64,000 nt of DNA. Source: Balanoglossus misakiensis (lineage: Eukaryota > Hemichordata). The notes beneath the pieces are model-generated. The model saw only the letters and a program-made list of their open reading frames with translations. It was not told the DNA's origin and did no database searches. Positions 27,701 to 39,351 of the stretch are shown here, piece by piece. Each line of letters starts with the position of its first letter. The stretch's first letter is position 1. The position numbers and the translations under genes are program-made. The DNA lies in the NCBI GenBank assembly GCA_040954595.2, contig CM082584.2, positions 9,920,001 through 9,984,000 of the forward strand, given 5' to 3'.

Positions 27701-30700
27701 TGTTAGTGTTCTCACCTGCAATCCTGTTTTTTCCCCATCAAATTGTTAATTGACCTGTGTTTTTATTTTTTTATTTTTTTTAGGCGAACGCACATGTGGA
27801 GCTGACCATTTCAGCTGCGGAGAAGGATCAATCTGTATTCCAGCATCCTGGAGGTGTGACAGAGAAAACGATTGCGACAATGGAGCAGACGAGCGTGACT
27901 GCAGTAAGTGACCTGCAAAGATTTCTACGCACTTTTGTGCAGTCTCTATCGATTAAAAAAAAGAAGTTTTCTGTCACATTTTTGATTTCGACGGCATCCT
28001 AATGTGTATCCTGACTTTCTTTCCTTCGCAGGTGAAGTGACATGCAAGTCGGACGAATTTTCCTGCGACAACGGCAAGTGCATCTCGGCCAGATGGGTGT
28101 GTGACCAGGACGACGACTGCGGCGACAATTCGGACGAGTTCAACTGCCCGGTGCCCACGTGCGACGCCTCCGAGTACATGTGCAACAACAGCTACTGTAT
28201 CCCCGACCGGTGGCTGTGTGACGGCGATGTCGACTGCACGGACAGTTCCGACGAATCGGAGGAGGTGTGTGGTTCGGAGTCGCCACCGTCGCCGTGCTCA
28301 TCTAGAGAGTTCACTTGCTCCAACCAGGAGTGTATTCACATTTCGTGGCACTGTGACGGCGACGTCGACTGCACCGATGGATCAGATGAATACAACTGTC
28401 GTAAGTATTTAGGTTTCTGAGAATTCTAAAAAAAAATTGTTGCGAGTTTGAGATCATGAAAAGAGTGCTAATGTTGAGTGTCTGTAGGCAACAGGGACTT
28501 ACCGACCTGCCCTTTCCCCTTACAGCACGCGAACAGACCTGCGACGAAGATCAGTTCACCTGCGCCTCTGGCGACTGCATCATGGGCGTGCTGCAGTGCA
28601 ACGGCGACCGCGACTGCATGGACGGCTCGGACGAATGGGAGTGCACCACCACGCCGGCGCCGTGCGACTCCACGACGAAGTTCCAGTGCGGCAACGGCAA
28701 GTGCATCGACTTGAGCAAGGTCTGCGATCACCGGAACGACTGCGACGACTGGTCAGACGAACCGGAGGATGGCAAATGCAGTAAGTTTTACATTATGATG
28801 CAAAAAAAATTCAGTTGCAGACTGTACACTTTACAGATATTGCATGTTTTTTTTCTCTCTCACTCGTTGTAATGCATAATATTTTTTGTCACTATTTCAG
28901 ATGTAGACGAGTGTGCGGAGGATAACGGCGGGTGCGCACAGCTGTGCCACGATCTGAAAATTGGATATTATTGCATGTGCAACGACGGCTACGAACTGTT
29001 GGAGGACGGCAAGACGTGCGAGGATATCAACGAGTGTGCGATTCCGGGCACCTGCAGCCAGGACTGCGAGAACACAAAGGGTGGATTCAAGTGTAGCTGC
29101 ATCGACGGTTACGAATTGGATCACGACCACACCCGGTGCAAGCCGGTGGGCGGCGGCGACGCCCTCCTGTTGTTTGCCAACAGGATGGACATCCGCGAGA
29201 TCAACCCGGTCCTGAATGAGTACAGAGAGATTGTCAAAGACCTGCGCTCTGCTGTGGCCCTGGATTACGACTACCAGAGGGGATTTCTGTACTGGACCGA
29301 CGTCGGCACTGAGCAGATCCTCAGGTGAGTGTTCATTAAAAATGCAGCTGGCGTCTCTGTCGATTTCTGTGATAATCCTGTCAACAACAAAAATCGCCCA
29401 GTGATGCAGTCAGTTGCCAACTAACACACCTTTCTTGTCTGTGCAGGATACCCATTGATGGTCAGGGCGAGACTCAAGTGATCATCGAAAATGACGTACA
29501 CACTCCGGACGGCGTGGCCATCGACTGGATCTACCAGAACCTCTACTGGACAGACACTGGCACCGATTCCATCGAAGTGGCCCATCTGGATGACGAAGGC
29601 AATGTGACACACAGGACTGTTCTCATAAACGAGGATTTGGATGAACCCAGAGCCATTGTCGTGGATCCAATCGAAGGGTATGTGTCTCTTGCGTGTGTTT
29701 TTTTGCATGAATGAGAGAAATCAGTTTTTAATGTCAGTAAATTTAGCCACAACCTGTATCTCTCTCATCTGCCCGAGGACGATCTTTTCTAACTTCTAAT
29801 TTGTCTACGTTGCATCGTCAACAGGTTTATGTATTGGAGTGACTGGGGCGAACCTGCCAAGATTGAGAGAGCGGGTCTGAACGGAATGGACCGAGCCATC
29901 CTTGTGAACACCGAAATCCTGTGGCCCAACGGACTGACCATCGACTATGTGTCGCGGCGAATCTTCTGGGCGGACGCCAAGCTGCACTTGCTGGGCAGCT
30001 GCAACTTGGTGGGCGGCGACCGGGTGAACATCATCTCCTCGGAGTCGACGCTCCCTCACCCGTTCTCCATCACCGTCTTCGGCGACGACATGTACTGGAC
30101 CGACTGGGAGACGGAGCAGATTCACAAAGCGAACAAGTTCACCGGCGGCGGACACGTGACGCTGACGGAGAAGCTGTACTCGCCCATGGGAATCCACGTC
30201 TATCACCCAGTCAGGCAACAAAGCGGTGAGTAAACCTAGTGGTACTCTTTTAACCGGGGCAGTTCAGATGAAGGGTGTAGAGGAAATAATGGGACTGACT
30301 TTGTTTTTCTGATGAGTTACTTATGAGGTACCTTATAGAAGAATGGGGTTTGCATAAATTGACAAGTGTTTTTAGCATTTGTGTGTATAATATATATTTG
30401 CCAGTGACCTCGTTGAATGAAACAGCCACTGACTTGGTTTTTCCTGATCTCTGTTCCTCTTTCTCCAGGAATCAACCACTGCGGGGTCAACAACGGCCGA
30501 TGCTCGCACTTGTGCGTGGCGGCACCACAGATCACAGCCCGCTCGGCCAAGTACTCATGCCTGTGCCCGGTCGGCTTCTCATTGCTGGAAGACGGCCACA
30601 CGTGCAACGTGAACGGCGCCACCCCGAAACCGGGACTCGCCCCACCAGGTGAAGCCACCCACCCGACCACCCTCCCCCCTTCGGTCACGGTGACCGGACC

Positions 30701-31454
30701 CAGGGCGCCGTTTACCACCAAGAAGGGTCCCGCCGCCCACGAGGCATCCTCGGCCATTGCCGCCGGCGAGCTGGCCGGAATCATTATTGGAGCGGTGTTC
30801 GCAATTGTTATCATCGTAGGCATCATTGCGCTGTTCCTTTGGAGGTAGGGCTCTCCACATTCATAGAATTGTGTATTTCTTAATTATGTCTGACTTGGAA
30901 GAAAATGTCTGAATGATGTCATTAGTCTTTTGTGGGTCAGGATTTTAAGGGTTAATTTTTTAAGTGTAGCTCGCTTTTACTGTTTATATTTTCCAGACTT
31001 CTGACCATTTTCTCCTTTCTTAACCCCTGCAGGAACTATGTAAATAGAAGTAAAAGATCAATGAACTTTGATAATCCTGTATATAGAAAAACTACTGAAG
31101 ACCAATTTTGTCTAGAAAAATATCAACATAATCCTGGCAGAACATATCCACCGGTAAGTGTGAATTTAGCATGATGTTTGTCCTTATTGGGGGTACACGT
31201 TGGGGAGGGTGGTTGAGGTATGGGGGTATAGGGGTATAACATGACTTAGGAACACTGTCCATGTGACACCAATCTCTACCAATGATCTGAAACCCATGAA
31301 CATTCCAGTGTTGTGTCTCCCCCTGTTGCCATGAAATTGTTACTGACATAGCCTTGTATGTACGCCCACATTCCACACATTCTAACCATTGCTTTTTCTT
31401 CTGTCTCTCTCTCTCCAACAGCTAACTGGTGTGAGCACAGATGAGAATGTTTAA
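18707..31454 (+). CDS. vldlr: VLDL receptor-like lipoprotein/vitellogenin receptor (complete, 12 exons)
   Basis: An endocytic cell-surface receptor of the LDLR/VLDLR/LRP8 group, which binds lipoproteins and, in egg-laying animals, yolk precursors. Coding exons are 18707-18779, 19247-19357, 25084-25206, 27784-27903, 28032-28400, 28526-28780, 28901-29324, 29447-29677, 29825-30225, 30469-30844, 31033-31153 and 31422-31454. All have GT-AG borders and matching phases, giving 2637 nt and 878 residues. Order: signal peptide (about 1-24), class A repeats 1-8 (25-350), EGF-A/EGF-B (352-432), YWTD propeller (about 436-702), EGF-C (703-748), Thr/Pro-rich stem (753-800), membrane helix (804-827), tail with FDNPVY (840-845) and an end resembling the VLDLR tail (TYPP...VSTDEN). 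Eight class A repeats and a three-repeat exon (4-6) match the vertebrate VLDLR layout. Length is close to human VLDLR. Orthology is strong at family level; whether it is closer to VLDLR, LRP8 or an undivided ancestor cannot be told here. Confidence 0.93.
19247..19357 (+). CDS. vldlr: VLDLR-like exon 2: LDL-receptor class A repeat 1
   Basis: A phase 1-1 exon of 111 nt. It carries six cysteines with the acidic Ca-binding end [10 protein letters not shown]. The acceptor is GTTACAG and the donor GTAAGT. It has the same length and phase as the first class A exon of the gene starting at 61576. Confidence 0.92.
19358..25083 (+). other. VLDLR-like intron 2 (5.7 kb)
   Basis: The longest intron of the gene. 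I saw no missed class A exon. CpG density falls sharply near 20.5 kb and stays low. ORFs of up to 122 codons on both strands around 21361-21801 have no recognisable content. Confidence 0.7.
25084..25206 (+). CDS. vldlr: VLDLR-like exon 3: class A repeat 2
   Basis: Phase 1-1, 123 nt. It reads [12 protein letters not shown] ... [12 protein letters not shown] with all six cysteines. The acceptor is CCAACAG and the donor GTAAGT. Confidence 0.92.
27784..27903 (+). CDS. vldlr: VLDLR-like exon 4: class A repeat 3
   Basis: Phase 1-1, 120 nt, preceded by a long T-rich polypyrimidine tract. It reads [12 protein letters not shown] ... [10 protein letters not shown]. The usual SDE acidic triplet is ADE here, with the calcium-ligand acids kept. 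Confidence 0.92.
28032..28400 (+). CDS. vldlr: VLDLR-like exon 5: class A repeats 4-6
   Basis: One 369-nt phase 1-1 exon holds three consecutive class A repeats with ends [22 protein letters not shown] and [10 protein letters not shown]. Three repeats in one exon is also the arrangement of LDLR LA3-5 and VLDLR LA4-6, so this boundary is ancient. The exon is much richer in G+C and CpG than exons 1-4. Confidence 0.95.
28526..28780 (+). CDS. vldlr: VLDLR-like exon 6: class A repeats 7-8
   Basis: A 255-nt phase 1-1 exon with two class A repeats joined by a TTTPAP linker. Vertebrate VLDLR splits these repeats over two exons, so an intron differs here. G+C is very high. Confidence 0.93.
28901..29324 (+). 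CDS. vldlr: VLDLR-like exon 7: EGF-A, EGF-B and start of YWTD propeller
   Basis: It enters in phase 1 and leaves in phase 2 (CTCAG|GTGAGT). It has two calcium-binding EGF modules (NVDEC and DINEC starts), a short GGGD linker, then the first propeller strands including FLYWTDVG. Three parts that are separate exons in vertebrate genes are joined here. Confidence 0.94.
29447..29677 (+). CDS. vldlr: VLDLR-like exon 8: propeller blades (LYWTD)
   Basis: Phase 2-2, 231 nt. It contains [20 protein letters not shown] and a [10 protein letters not shown] segment, matching the REPASIAVDP-type turn of vertebrate VLDLR. The donor is GG|GTATGT. Confidence 0.93.
29825..30225 (+). CDS. vldlr: VLDLR-like exon 9: remaining propeller blades
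   Basis: Phase 2-1, 401 nt. It carries [47 protein letters not shown] and KANKFTGG. All are aligned motifs of the LDLR-family six-bladed propeller, which releases ligand at endosomal pH. Confidence 0.94.
30469..30844 (+). CDS. vldlr: VLDLR-like exon 10: EGF-C, Thr/Pro stem and membrane helix
   Basis: It enters in phase 1 and leaves in phase 2. The EGF-C module ([10 protein letters not shown] ... HTC) runs into about 45 Thr/Pro/Ala-rich residues (probable O-glycosylated stem) and the helix [20 protein letters not shown]. In vertebrates the stem is its own exon and can be skipped; here it cannot be removed without losing flanking domains. Confidence 0.93.
31033..31153 (+). CDS. vldlr: VLDLR-like exon 11: cytoplasmic tail with FDNPVY
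   Basis: Enters in phase 2 and leaves in phase 0. It encodes the basic juxtamembrane stretch and [15 protein letters not shown], the NPxY endocytosis and PTB-adaptor site shared almost word for word with vertebrate LDLR/VLDLR. It is strikingly A+T-rich next to exons 5-10. Confidence 0.94.
31422..31454 (+). CDS. vldlr: VLDLR-like exon 12: last ten codons and stop
   Basis: After CTCTCCAACAG the exon reads [10 protein letters not shown] and TAA. This resembles the ...VSTDDDLA end of vertebrate VLDLR, which supports both the exon and the stop. Confidence 0.85.
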   Translation, partial: LTGVSTDENV

Positions 31455-34383
31455 CGTTAGTCCAACCGTAGAAGAAACTAGTGTTTTCTTTAAGAAGTAA
31501 ATACAGTTTTTTTTAAAGAAAGGAAAGGGCCCTGGGATGGCAGTTCAAAGTACTTCATTTATGTTTATTGTTTATGATTGCTCAAGGCACAAGTTTCCGC
31601 AAACGAGTTTTTTGTTCAATTGATATTTTTGCTGTTTACTGTTTGTTTTTGATGAAATGATTTGTGATAAATATATGGAGTACATTTCTAGATGCAATGT
31701 AATTGTGTTTAAGACACGGACCAAGCATCGCTTGGTTTTCATGTAGAGCTTTAGACCGTGTGAAATCTCTCCCCTTTTTTGCTGTTTCCATGGAATATTT
31801 ATATAAGTTGAATGGAAAGTTTATTCTGGTGGCCAGCCAAGAGAAATATTTGGTAGGGGTTGGGGAGGGAGGAAGTGGGTTGGGAAGGGGAGGGGGAGAA
31901 TATTTTGATCTGCCATCCCAGCGGTAGGGGTAGAAACATTGGTGAATATACTGTGTGTGGATGAACTGAAAGAAACCCGCAAGGATCTGCCTTGAACACG
32001 GTGGGCATTACAGGAGTATTTATGTTTACTCGGAGACTGTCAATCATTGGGCCAAGTGAAAGATCGGTCAGATTGAAGCTGGACCCATGTGTTGGGAGTT
32101 TCAGGAGAGAGAGAAAAAGAAGAAGTCGCCCCTCCAAGAAAACAAAAACAAAACAGGGTGGACTTATTGCTTAATGTTGATAAAAGAATGTAGAATACAT
32201 CGCAAATCATAAACGAATTTGGATTGCTTTCCTTTGAGAGGAAAAACAAAACAAAGGTACTCACAAAGGTGTTATTTCTGCTTGCTTTTTAAGCATCAAT
32301 TCTGTAAATATGACATTTATGTTTATTACAAAAACCACACTAATGGAACGTCTTCTGCTGTGGGAGTGTGAGAGAGTTGATTATATGGAGTCTCCACAAT
32401 CTCTGTCTCGCTATCTTTCTTTGCGTTGTAAATACCTTCAAAATATATTCCGGAGCTCCTAGATAATATTTATATATTTGTGTTACTGGACTAGCTGTAG
32501 ATGGGATTGGTTGGTTTGGCAAAAAAAAGGTCAAAAAAATCTTTAAAAAAAACTTACAACTCAACAGATGCTAATATTGTAGATATTAGGACTAATTCAA
32601 TACAAACAAGGTATTTTTTTTTATTAAAGATTTATTTATGCAAAAAAAAATTCATTTTGGGGGAAATCAGGTTCTAGAGACTTTCTCACACGTCCACAGC
32701 AGAAATTCCAACAAAAAGTTGAATTAGTGAAGAAAAAAGTGTAAAAAATGACTAAAAACAATTCTGCCAGTGTTGTGTTGTAGTAATAGGCCAGAAACCA
32801 AAAACTGTAGTAGTGTTGCTGTATTTCCCAGTACATGGACAGGTAATGCACTTTCATTTTTCGAAAAGATAACTTACTAGATAAAATGAAAGCTGTTGCA
32901 CTTATCCATGACATTAGAGTTGGTGTTCTCGTATTGGGTGTTCTTATGCTGTTGAATAATAATTGCATTTTTCACAAAAAAAGAATTTTTGGGAAATCCT
33001 GTAATCCAGGAGTATACCAACAATTCAGTGGAGGGGGGGGGACAGCATAGACCAATTTTTACAACATCTGTTGCCCACTTCATGTAGAAATAGTAGTTTA
33101 CCTCAGAAAAAAGTTGAGCTTTTTGTGTTTTCATTACCAGAACTACTGTGTAAGGCGTTATTACATGTATAGGAAAATCAGTTTGCCAACTTTTTGTTGT
33201 TCTTTCTTTGTCAATGTATAAAGTATAAATAGTGTGTTTACTGCTAGTAATTTCATGTGCTCTGTCTTAACTTCAGTGATCTAGAGAAAAAACAACACAA
33301 AGTTGTCAATTTTCCATTTTTGATTGATAAATCAGAGTTTTCCCGATCTCTAGCGCACCCCCTCACCCCTTCGGACAATAATGGTATAACCTAATTACAT
33401 ATACATGGTGCAGGGGTGACTAGTGGTGATGTGTGCACATGAGACAAAGGGGAAAATACTACCAAAAAAAAAAATTCTTGTGACAATTTGTGAATTAGAA
33501 ATTTTGATTGCAGTGCTGTAATACTGTGTCATTGTACATTTTTTTTCTGGAAATGTTACATAGATAGATGCCATTTTTTTCTGTAACTTTGTTCTGACAT
33601 TTTCAGAACGCAACCAAAACTTTCAGGAAATCCCATTTTGGTTGGACACGCACTCAAAAAATTTACTTGAAGCAAAGAGTTTCTCGTTGTGTAGTGTTTT
33701 AATTTTACTAGGCGCAGATTCTACCCGTGCTTTTGCATTTCACAGTGTTGGCAGTGATATGTCAAAAATCTTAATACAGTTTTGACTTCAGTGATGTAAT
33801 GGAGGAATAATTCCTAATTAGTGTTCATTTTTTCCTTTTCCCGTGTTTAATGTTTTTTTGTTTTTTTCATGTCAATGGATTTCAGTCTGTGGACATGACA
33901 CTTCTCATGGTGCCATTGCCGGGGCTAAAGGGCTGCTCCATTGATCGATTATACATATATTTGGACATATGGACCATATTTATTTATAACATGCCATCTG
34001 AAGTTTAAAAAAATGGTGAAAAAAAATCATGAAAAAAACTTTTCCTCTCTGTGAGGGAAATTATTGTATTTTCTTTGTAAAAAGGAAGTATTCCTTGGCC
34101 CTGAAATAATTTCAAAAGAAAACGGTCCCTGTGTCACTTCTCAAGTGTGTGATTTTTCTCGGGTCAGTCCAGGATTTGGGTTTTTATAAAAACTGCAATG
34201 GCATTTGGGAGAAGTGAGACAGGGGCCCCAGGAGGGCAGACACACACGCTTGTGTTCCTTGTGTAGTTTATTTATCATACTACTAGCAATATAGGACAAT
34301 TTTGTTGTTTTATGTTCACATTATAGATGCCCTTGCTTTGTAATTAGTGAGAGTGGTGTGTGATTACTGGAGAGAGAGAGAGA

Positions 34384-34417
<34 letters not shown>

Positions 34418-34630
34418 CGAGTGTGTTTGTGTAATAGATGCAAGTATGGTTGTGTGTGTGCGTGCGTGCGCGAGAGAGAGAGATTGAGACTTCAGTGTAG
34501 AGTTAGGACAGTTGAGAAGCCTTTGCGAAAATATCAGTTGAAGAATTCTTTGTGTGTCCACTCTATAATGTATTGGGTTAAATATTTAATTATATTAAAA
34601 AGAATATTTGTGTTATAAATAATTTCTTTG
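31455..34630 (+). other. Probable 3' UTR of the VLDLR-like gene
   Basis: A+T-rich, CpG-poor sequence continues in the same style as the gene body, with no further coding signal. I found no AATAAA; a variant ATTAAA lies at 34594-34599 near where CpG starts to recover. The real end could be earlier. Confidence 0.4.
34373..34487. repeat. (GA)n/(TG)n compound microsatellite
   Basis: GAGAGA, TGTGTG, GAGAGA and GTGCGTGCGCGAGAG runs follow one another inside the presumed 3' UTR. Confidence 0.9.
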
Positions 34631-34639
34631 TCCTGTGTT

Positions 34640-37600
34640 ATTGCTTGTTACAACCCCCTGTTGTTGGCCAATGACCTGAATTCGGATCGATGGGACCAGA
34701 ATTGGATGCTTCTACTGGTTGCCCAGTTCAATTTGCCGTGTAAAGATTTTGTAGACCACATAGACTGTAGTTCATACACACACACAGTTGATCAAGTTTG
34801 CATTCTCTAGATGGGTGGTGTCCGCCTATGCGGTTTGGCTAATCTGATTTTCTACATTCCCCACTGTCTGGCATGCAGTTTGAAAAACGTGCTTAGAAAT
34901 TGGCTTTTTTGGTGCCATATCTTCCGGGGGGCTTGCATTCTTTATTGGGCGGGATCAAAGCAATGTAACACCCTGTGAAAAACGACAAGCTTTGACCTCT
35001 GGGCAGGCAACTGTAAAATAGCAACGCTGCTGTGGTCTACCTGTGCCATAAAAATCGCACCAGATTGACCTATTCCCCTCCATTTCATGTTCCCTGTGAA
35101 AATTGGAACATTACATGTAGAACATTCCAGTTTATTAAATGCATATAGGATGTGACTGGTCACTGAAACCAGATCTCTGCTGCACATGACTCGACATTGT
35201 TACCAGACATGGGCTTCCATGGCTTCCTTCAAAACACTGCCCTTCTAAATCCAGTGTTTCAAAACTATTTGAACACAAGGGCAACCCATGCACGTCCAAC
35301 ATGCCCCCAAGAAGTGTACCCAATCTGTTTTGGCAGTCAATTACTCTAGTGTCCTGTTTGGGTGTCGCTTATTTCAACAAATACTCTGGGAATACCAAAC
35401 ATTCACTGAGAAGGTGTTCCAGGCCAGTTGGTGCGTTGAATTGAATGTTATGTAACATTGTGCATATTCAAGCAAATACCTGGCAAAAATGTAAGAAAAA
35501 GATGAAAGTAGGTGTCTTAGCTGCACGCTTACGAATTACTCTTCGTTGCTTAGATGACATGACATCAATTGAGACAAATCTAATCGTACCCATGCAACAT
35601 GGAAGAAGGATATTTTGGGGGTTTGGCTACCAACACTCAGTTTAACGAGCGCAGAGAACGATGGGTTGCAGACAGACACATTAAACATGTTAAACGTGTT
35701 TAACCCGGACTGTCTGAACTTCTGGTGAACTTTTCAACACATGGTGTGAAAGAAAGGGCAGCCGTTGGCTATGAGGCGATTGGTGCAGTTATCATCAATG
35801 TCTTTTAGGCGTCCGACAGCTAGTATCGGCTCCCCCCCCCCCCCCGGTCGAATATATTCTGCACTGTCATGTCAGGCTGCTTAATTTTTGCCACCGTTTT
35901 ATCGATTATTACTGCCCTTTTCCGTCCCTGAAATTTGAACTTGATTATCCAGAATTTTGTATAACTAAAGTAAAGACCCTTGTCTAGGATTTTAAAATCC
36001 TGCAAAATACTTTCTGTCGGTCTTTCTGTGCATTTTTAGTCGTGACTGAACACAGGTGTACGTGGCCGTTTTATTGGTGAAATTGTGTCATGCACGGACC
36101 TTGCGCTTTGACGGGGGCGCTTTGAACCGGAACATTCTATCGATTTAAACTCTCGTGGAACTATTTTTGCCCATGAGAAAACCAGGTTTATGAAACATTA
36201 ATACCGAACAGGTGAGACTGTTGTTCGTCCCTTCTGTTTACAAACATTCGGCTGCCAAGGGAAAAGGGAAGACATGGCAGTTTGCCAAGCGCCTTTTATT
36301 CACCGATCTATACGGAATGCAAATGCAAATTAGTGTTTGATTATTGGACATCTGCCATGCTAACCCAATGCGTCACATGACGTGTACCGCGTGGTCGCCA
36401 CGACTGCGCCCACTTTAGCACACTGTCCATGTGGTTTAATGACCCTGCTCCACCGACCTTTTTTCTTCTTCGACCAGTGGCGAACGGTGTTAAAACTGGA
36501 CAGAGTTGTAGAAATAAATACCGTTGAAAAGACCGATTGGAATATAACAAGCTCAAAACAACGACACTGAAATCAATCGATCGAGGCAGTGTTGTGTAAT
36601 TTGTAATATTGATCGTACTTCCAAGTAAAGGCTGTAACCGTTATATGCTATTAATGTCGGTTTCATGGACCCCGCCACCAGTGGCGTTCTCTTGATCTTG
36701 AGCCGGGGTTTGGGGGGGGGGGGAGGTGAATTTTCCATTTCTGCAAGTCTGCAACTTGTAACTCTAACACGACCTGTTGAGGCTGTTCTAAAGGTTAATT
36801 TGACGGAGACTTTCTACAAATTTATGCTGCTATAGCGAAATCAAAAATTATAAGAAGAGTTCACCTGTCGGTTTTTTCGAATGCTTGTTTTTTAAAATGA
36901 CGCCATCCTAGAAAATCTCAACTCTACGTACGAATGCCCACATGTTCCAGTGTTTTTCCCCACTTACACTAACTCTAGAGGGCGCACGACAAATAGATCA
37001 TGCAGCATCACTCCGTGTCATTCAGGCCCGTCCGTGTGGGGATGTTGATATTTACCGGATTTTTCTGCAAAAGGCCCATGCTTAGCCAAGAAAACCCCTG
37101 GCGATTTTTTTTAAATTGCGGTTTTATTCTGTCAAAGGAACGAGACTTATTTTCATCCAGAGATGAGACTTACACTGGCACGAAGCTGCATTTCCACACA
37201 GATGCCTTTAAAATTGTTTTGCCTTACATTGACGTTTTGTAACTTTGGCAGCTGAAAAGCAGATAATATATATACGAAGTAGTTTCCTGCCACGCTGCAC
37301 GTTTCACTCCAGAAACAAGAAAGTATCCGCGGAGAAAGTCACAGAACGCGTGTTATCATCTTGTCACGTGACCTGGGCGTGTCCGTGCCAGGTGCACTGG
37401 TGTCGTCTGCATGGATGTCGTCTACAGAATCTGCGTGCGTAAATCGAGCTTCAGGAGAAAATAACAAAATGTTGCCGTCCGATATTCGTGTGATGGAGAA
37501 CTTCAGGACACTTGACGACGACAACAATTAAGGTAACGCTACGTACAAGCATGTTCAGGCTGTCGGATGCACCTACTTCGTTTCAACTGTGCATGTGAGT

Positions 37601-38870
37601 GATCGTTCGCACGTCGATCGCGACCTCTCCATTTTGAAACTTTCTTCGTAGGAATCGTTTTAGCAAGAGAGTACGACGCGTGTGATGCTAAAACGACCTA
37701 CCGGCTGATCTGTATTCGGACTGTAGCACATATTACCCGTAGTGGATGTGAACAAGCAGAGTGAAAAATATATTATGTAGGTCCCTTGGCACGGGACTCG
37801 AGAGAAAGTCAGAAAGCACGCGTTTCTGGTATCAGGCTAACCACGGACATCGGCAAGGGAAACTCACGGTCTGGAAGCCATGCAAGCAATGTGTGTTCAA
37901 TATGGAATGGGCAAGGAAACTTTAATCTAGTGCATCATGCGTGCAACGGGGATGTAAACTTGTACAAGAAATCTTCAACATAATGCGAAGGTAGGTTTTC
38001 ATGTAAAAACTTTATTAACCACCTAGTCAGACTTTATCCAAGGACATTTGCAGTAAGTGTTATCACGACTGAAGGGGGTCACTCAATCAGCTCATTTGAA
38101 TACTAAACCACAACCCCTGGCACAGAAAAAATATGCAAAAACATTTTGGCCCGCCCGACTATAAATAGCCCTGCATTCATTCGCCGTAATGTTTAACCAG
38201 GTGGTTGACCGAAGAGAATGGCTCATACATGTACCACCAGAAATAAACGTTGTTGCAACGCAGTAAAAGGCTGTATCATTTGTGGCACACTTCAGAAAAT
38301 ATCTAGGGAATTTAGAAATTTAGCAAAGCAATATAGGCACATGATGAAGCTGACGTGTTCGCCCGCAGCTATTTCGCCATGCAGCTTTGCTTTGCTGGTC
38401 TTGGACGTTGAGGGCGCACACTTAATCAGAGAAGCCTGGGGGCTGGCCTGGGGGAGGGGAAGGGGTCATCTTCGCCCGCCAACCCGTGTGAGCGGACGTT
38501 GGGAAGGGATGTGAGAGTCTATAGTTCCCGGTTGCACACAAGGCAGATTCAGCTATAAATGGAGACCTCTTGTCTCCGATAAGCATGTCTGGGTCGGCCC
38601 AACAGTATGCAAAATACAAGTATCCGAACATTATCTGGCAAAATGACGCCCTCAAGTAGCACTTATACACTCAACTTTTGTTTTTATTGGCCTGATGGCG
38701 TACCACGCGCACACAACAAAGCGCATGGACCTCCGCCAATCAAGTTGTGATGGAATGTTAACAATGGTGGTGAAGGGCTAAACCTGTTACAAAGACAATA
38801 TAAGAACCTGGATTAGGTCAACCAGACTTTGTGTCAACAAAAACACAGACACGACAAGATTCATTTATGT
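34640..38870. other. Intergenic stretch between two convergent genes
   Basis: CpG returns to ordinary density between about 34.7 and 35.6 kb and drops again near 38.9 kb. Poly-C (35832-35845) and poly-G (about 36712-36723) tracts occur. No exon is recognised. A canonical-looking TATA motif at 38159 (+) is listed separately. Confidence 0.55.
38159..38168 (+). promoter_or_regulatory. TATA-box-like motif CTATAAATAG
   Basis: A consensus TATA motif preceded by a GC-rich CCCGCCCG and followed 50 bp later by an ATG (38218) opening a 98-codon ORF with no recognised content. It may be chance. Confidence 0.2.
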
Positions 38871-38880
38871 TCACGTGTTA

Positions 38881-38886
38881 TTTATT
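38881..38886 (-). terminator. ovoA: Candidate poly(A) signal of ovoA
   Basis: TTTATT on + reads AATAAA on the ovoA strand, about 0.87 kb after the stop codon. It lies where the CpG-poor block ends, so sequence composition and signal agree. Confidence 0.4.
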
Positions 38887-39351
38887 ATGCTATGCAGAGT
38901 AATTATTGCACAGTTGTTATTGATTACCATCTTTTTTGCGTAGAAGAAAGGGATGACTTTCATATGCCATATAATCAGCAATAATCAGCATATACCCACA
39001 GCTGCCCCTGGAGAATATACAAACTATACCTTACAACTATATGACCTTTTAAGAACGTAGTAAATAAATTCACATTAAGAATGGCAATTTAATAAACACT
39101 GACTGATAGACAGACAGGCTCTTGTAATTATGATTGGATACACGATCAAGTGAGATACATTTCTTTGTTACTCAGAGTCACACACATCATTAGAACACAA
39201 TATATTGTGAAACCGAAAAGCGAACCAGTTATGTCTGAAAAATCGAATAGAGATCTTAATATTAATTAAAACCTTGTACTTATATATTTATATATTAAAG
39301 GGCTACTCTATGAAAGGGAACATTTTTGTAAAAATCCTGAAAAGATCCTTG

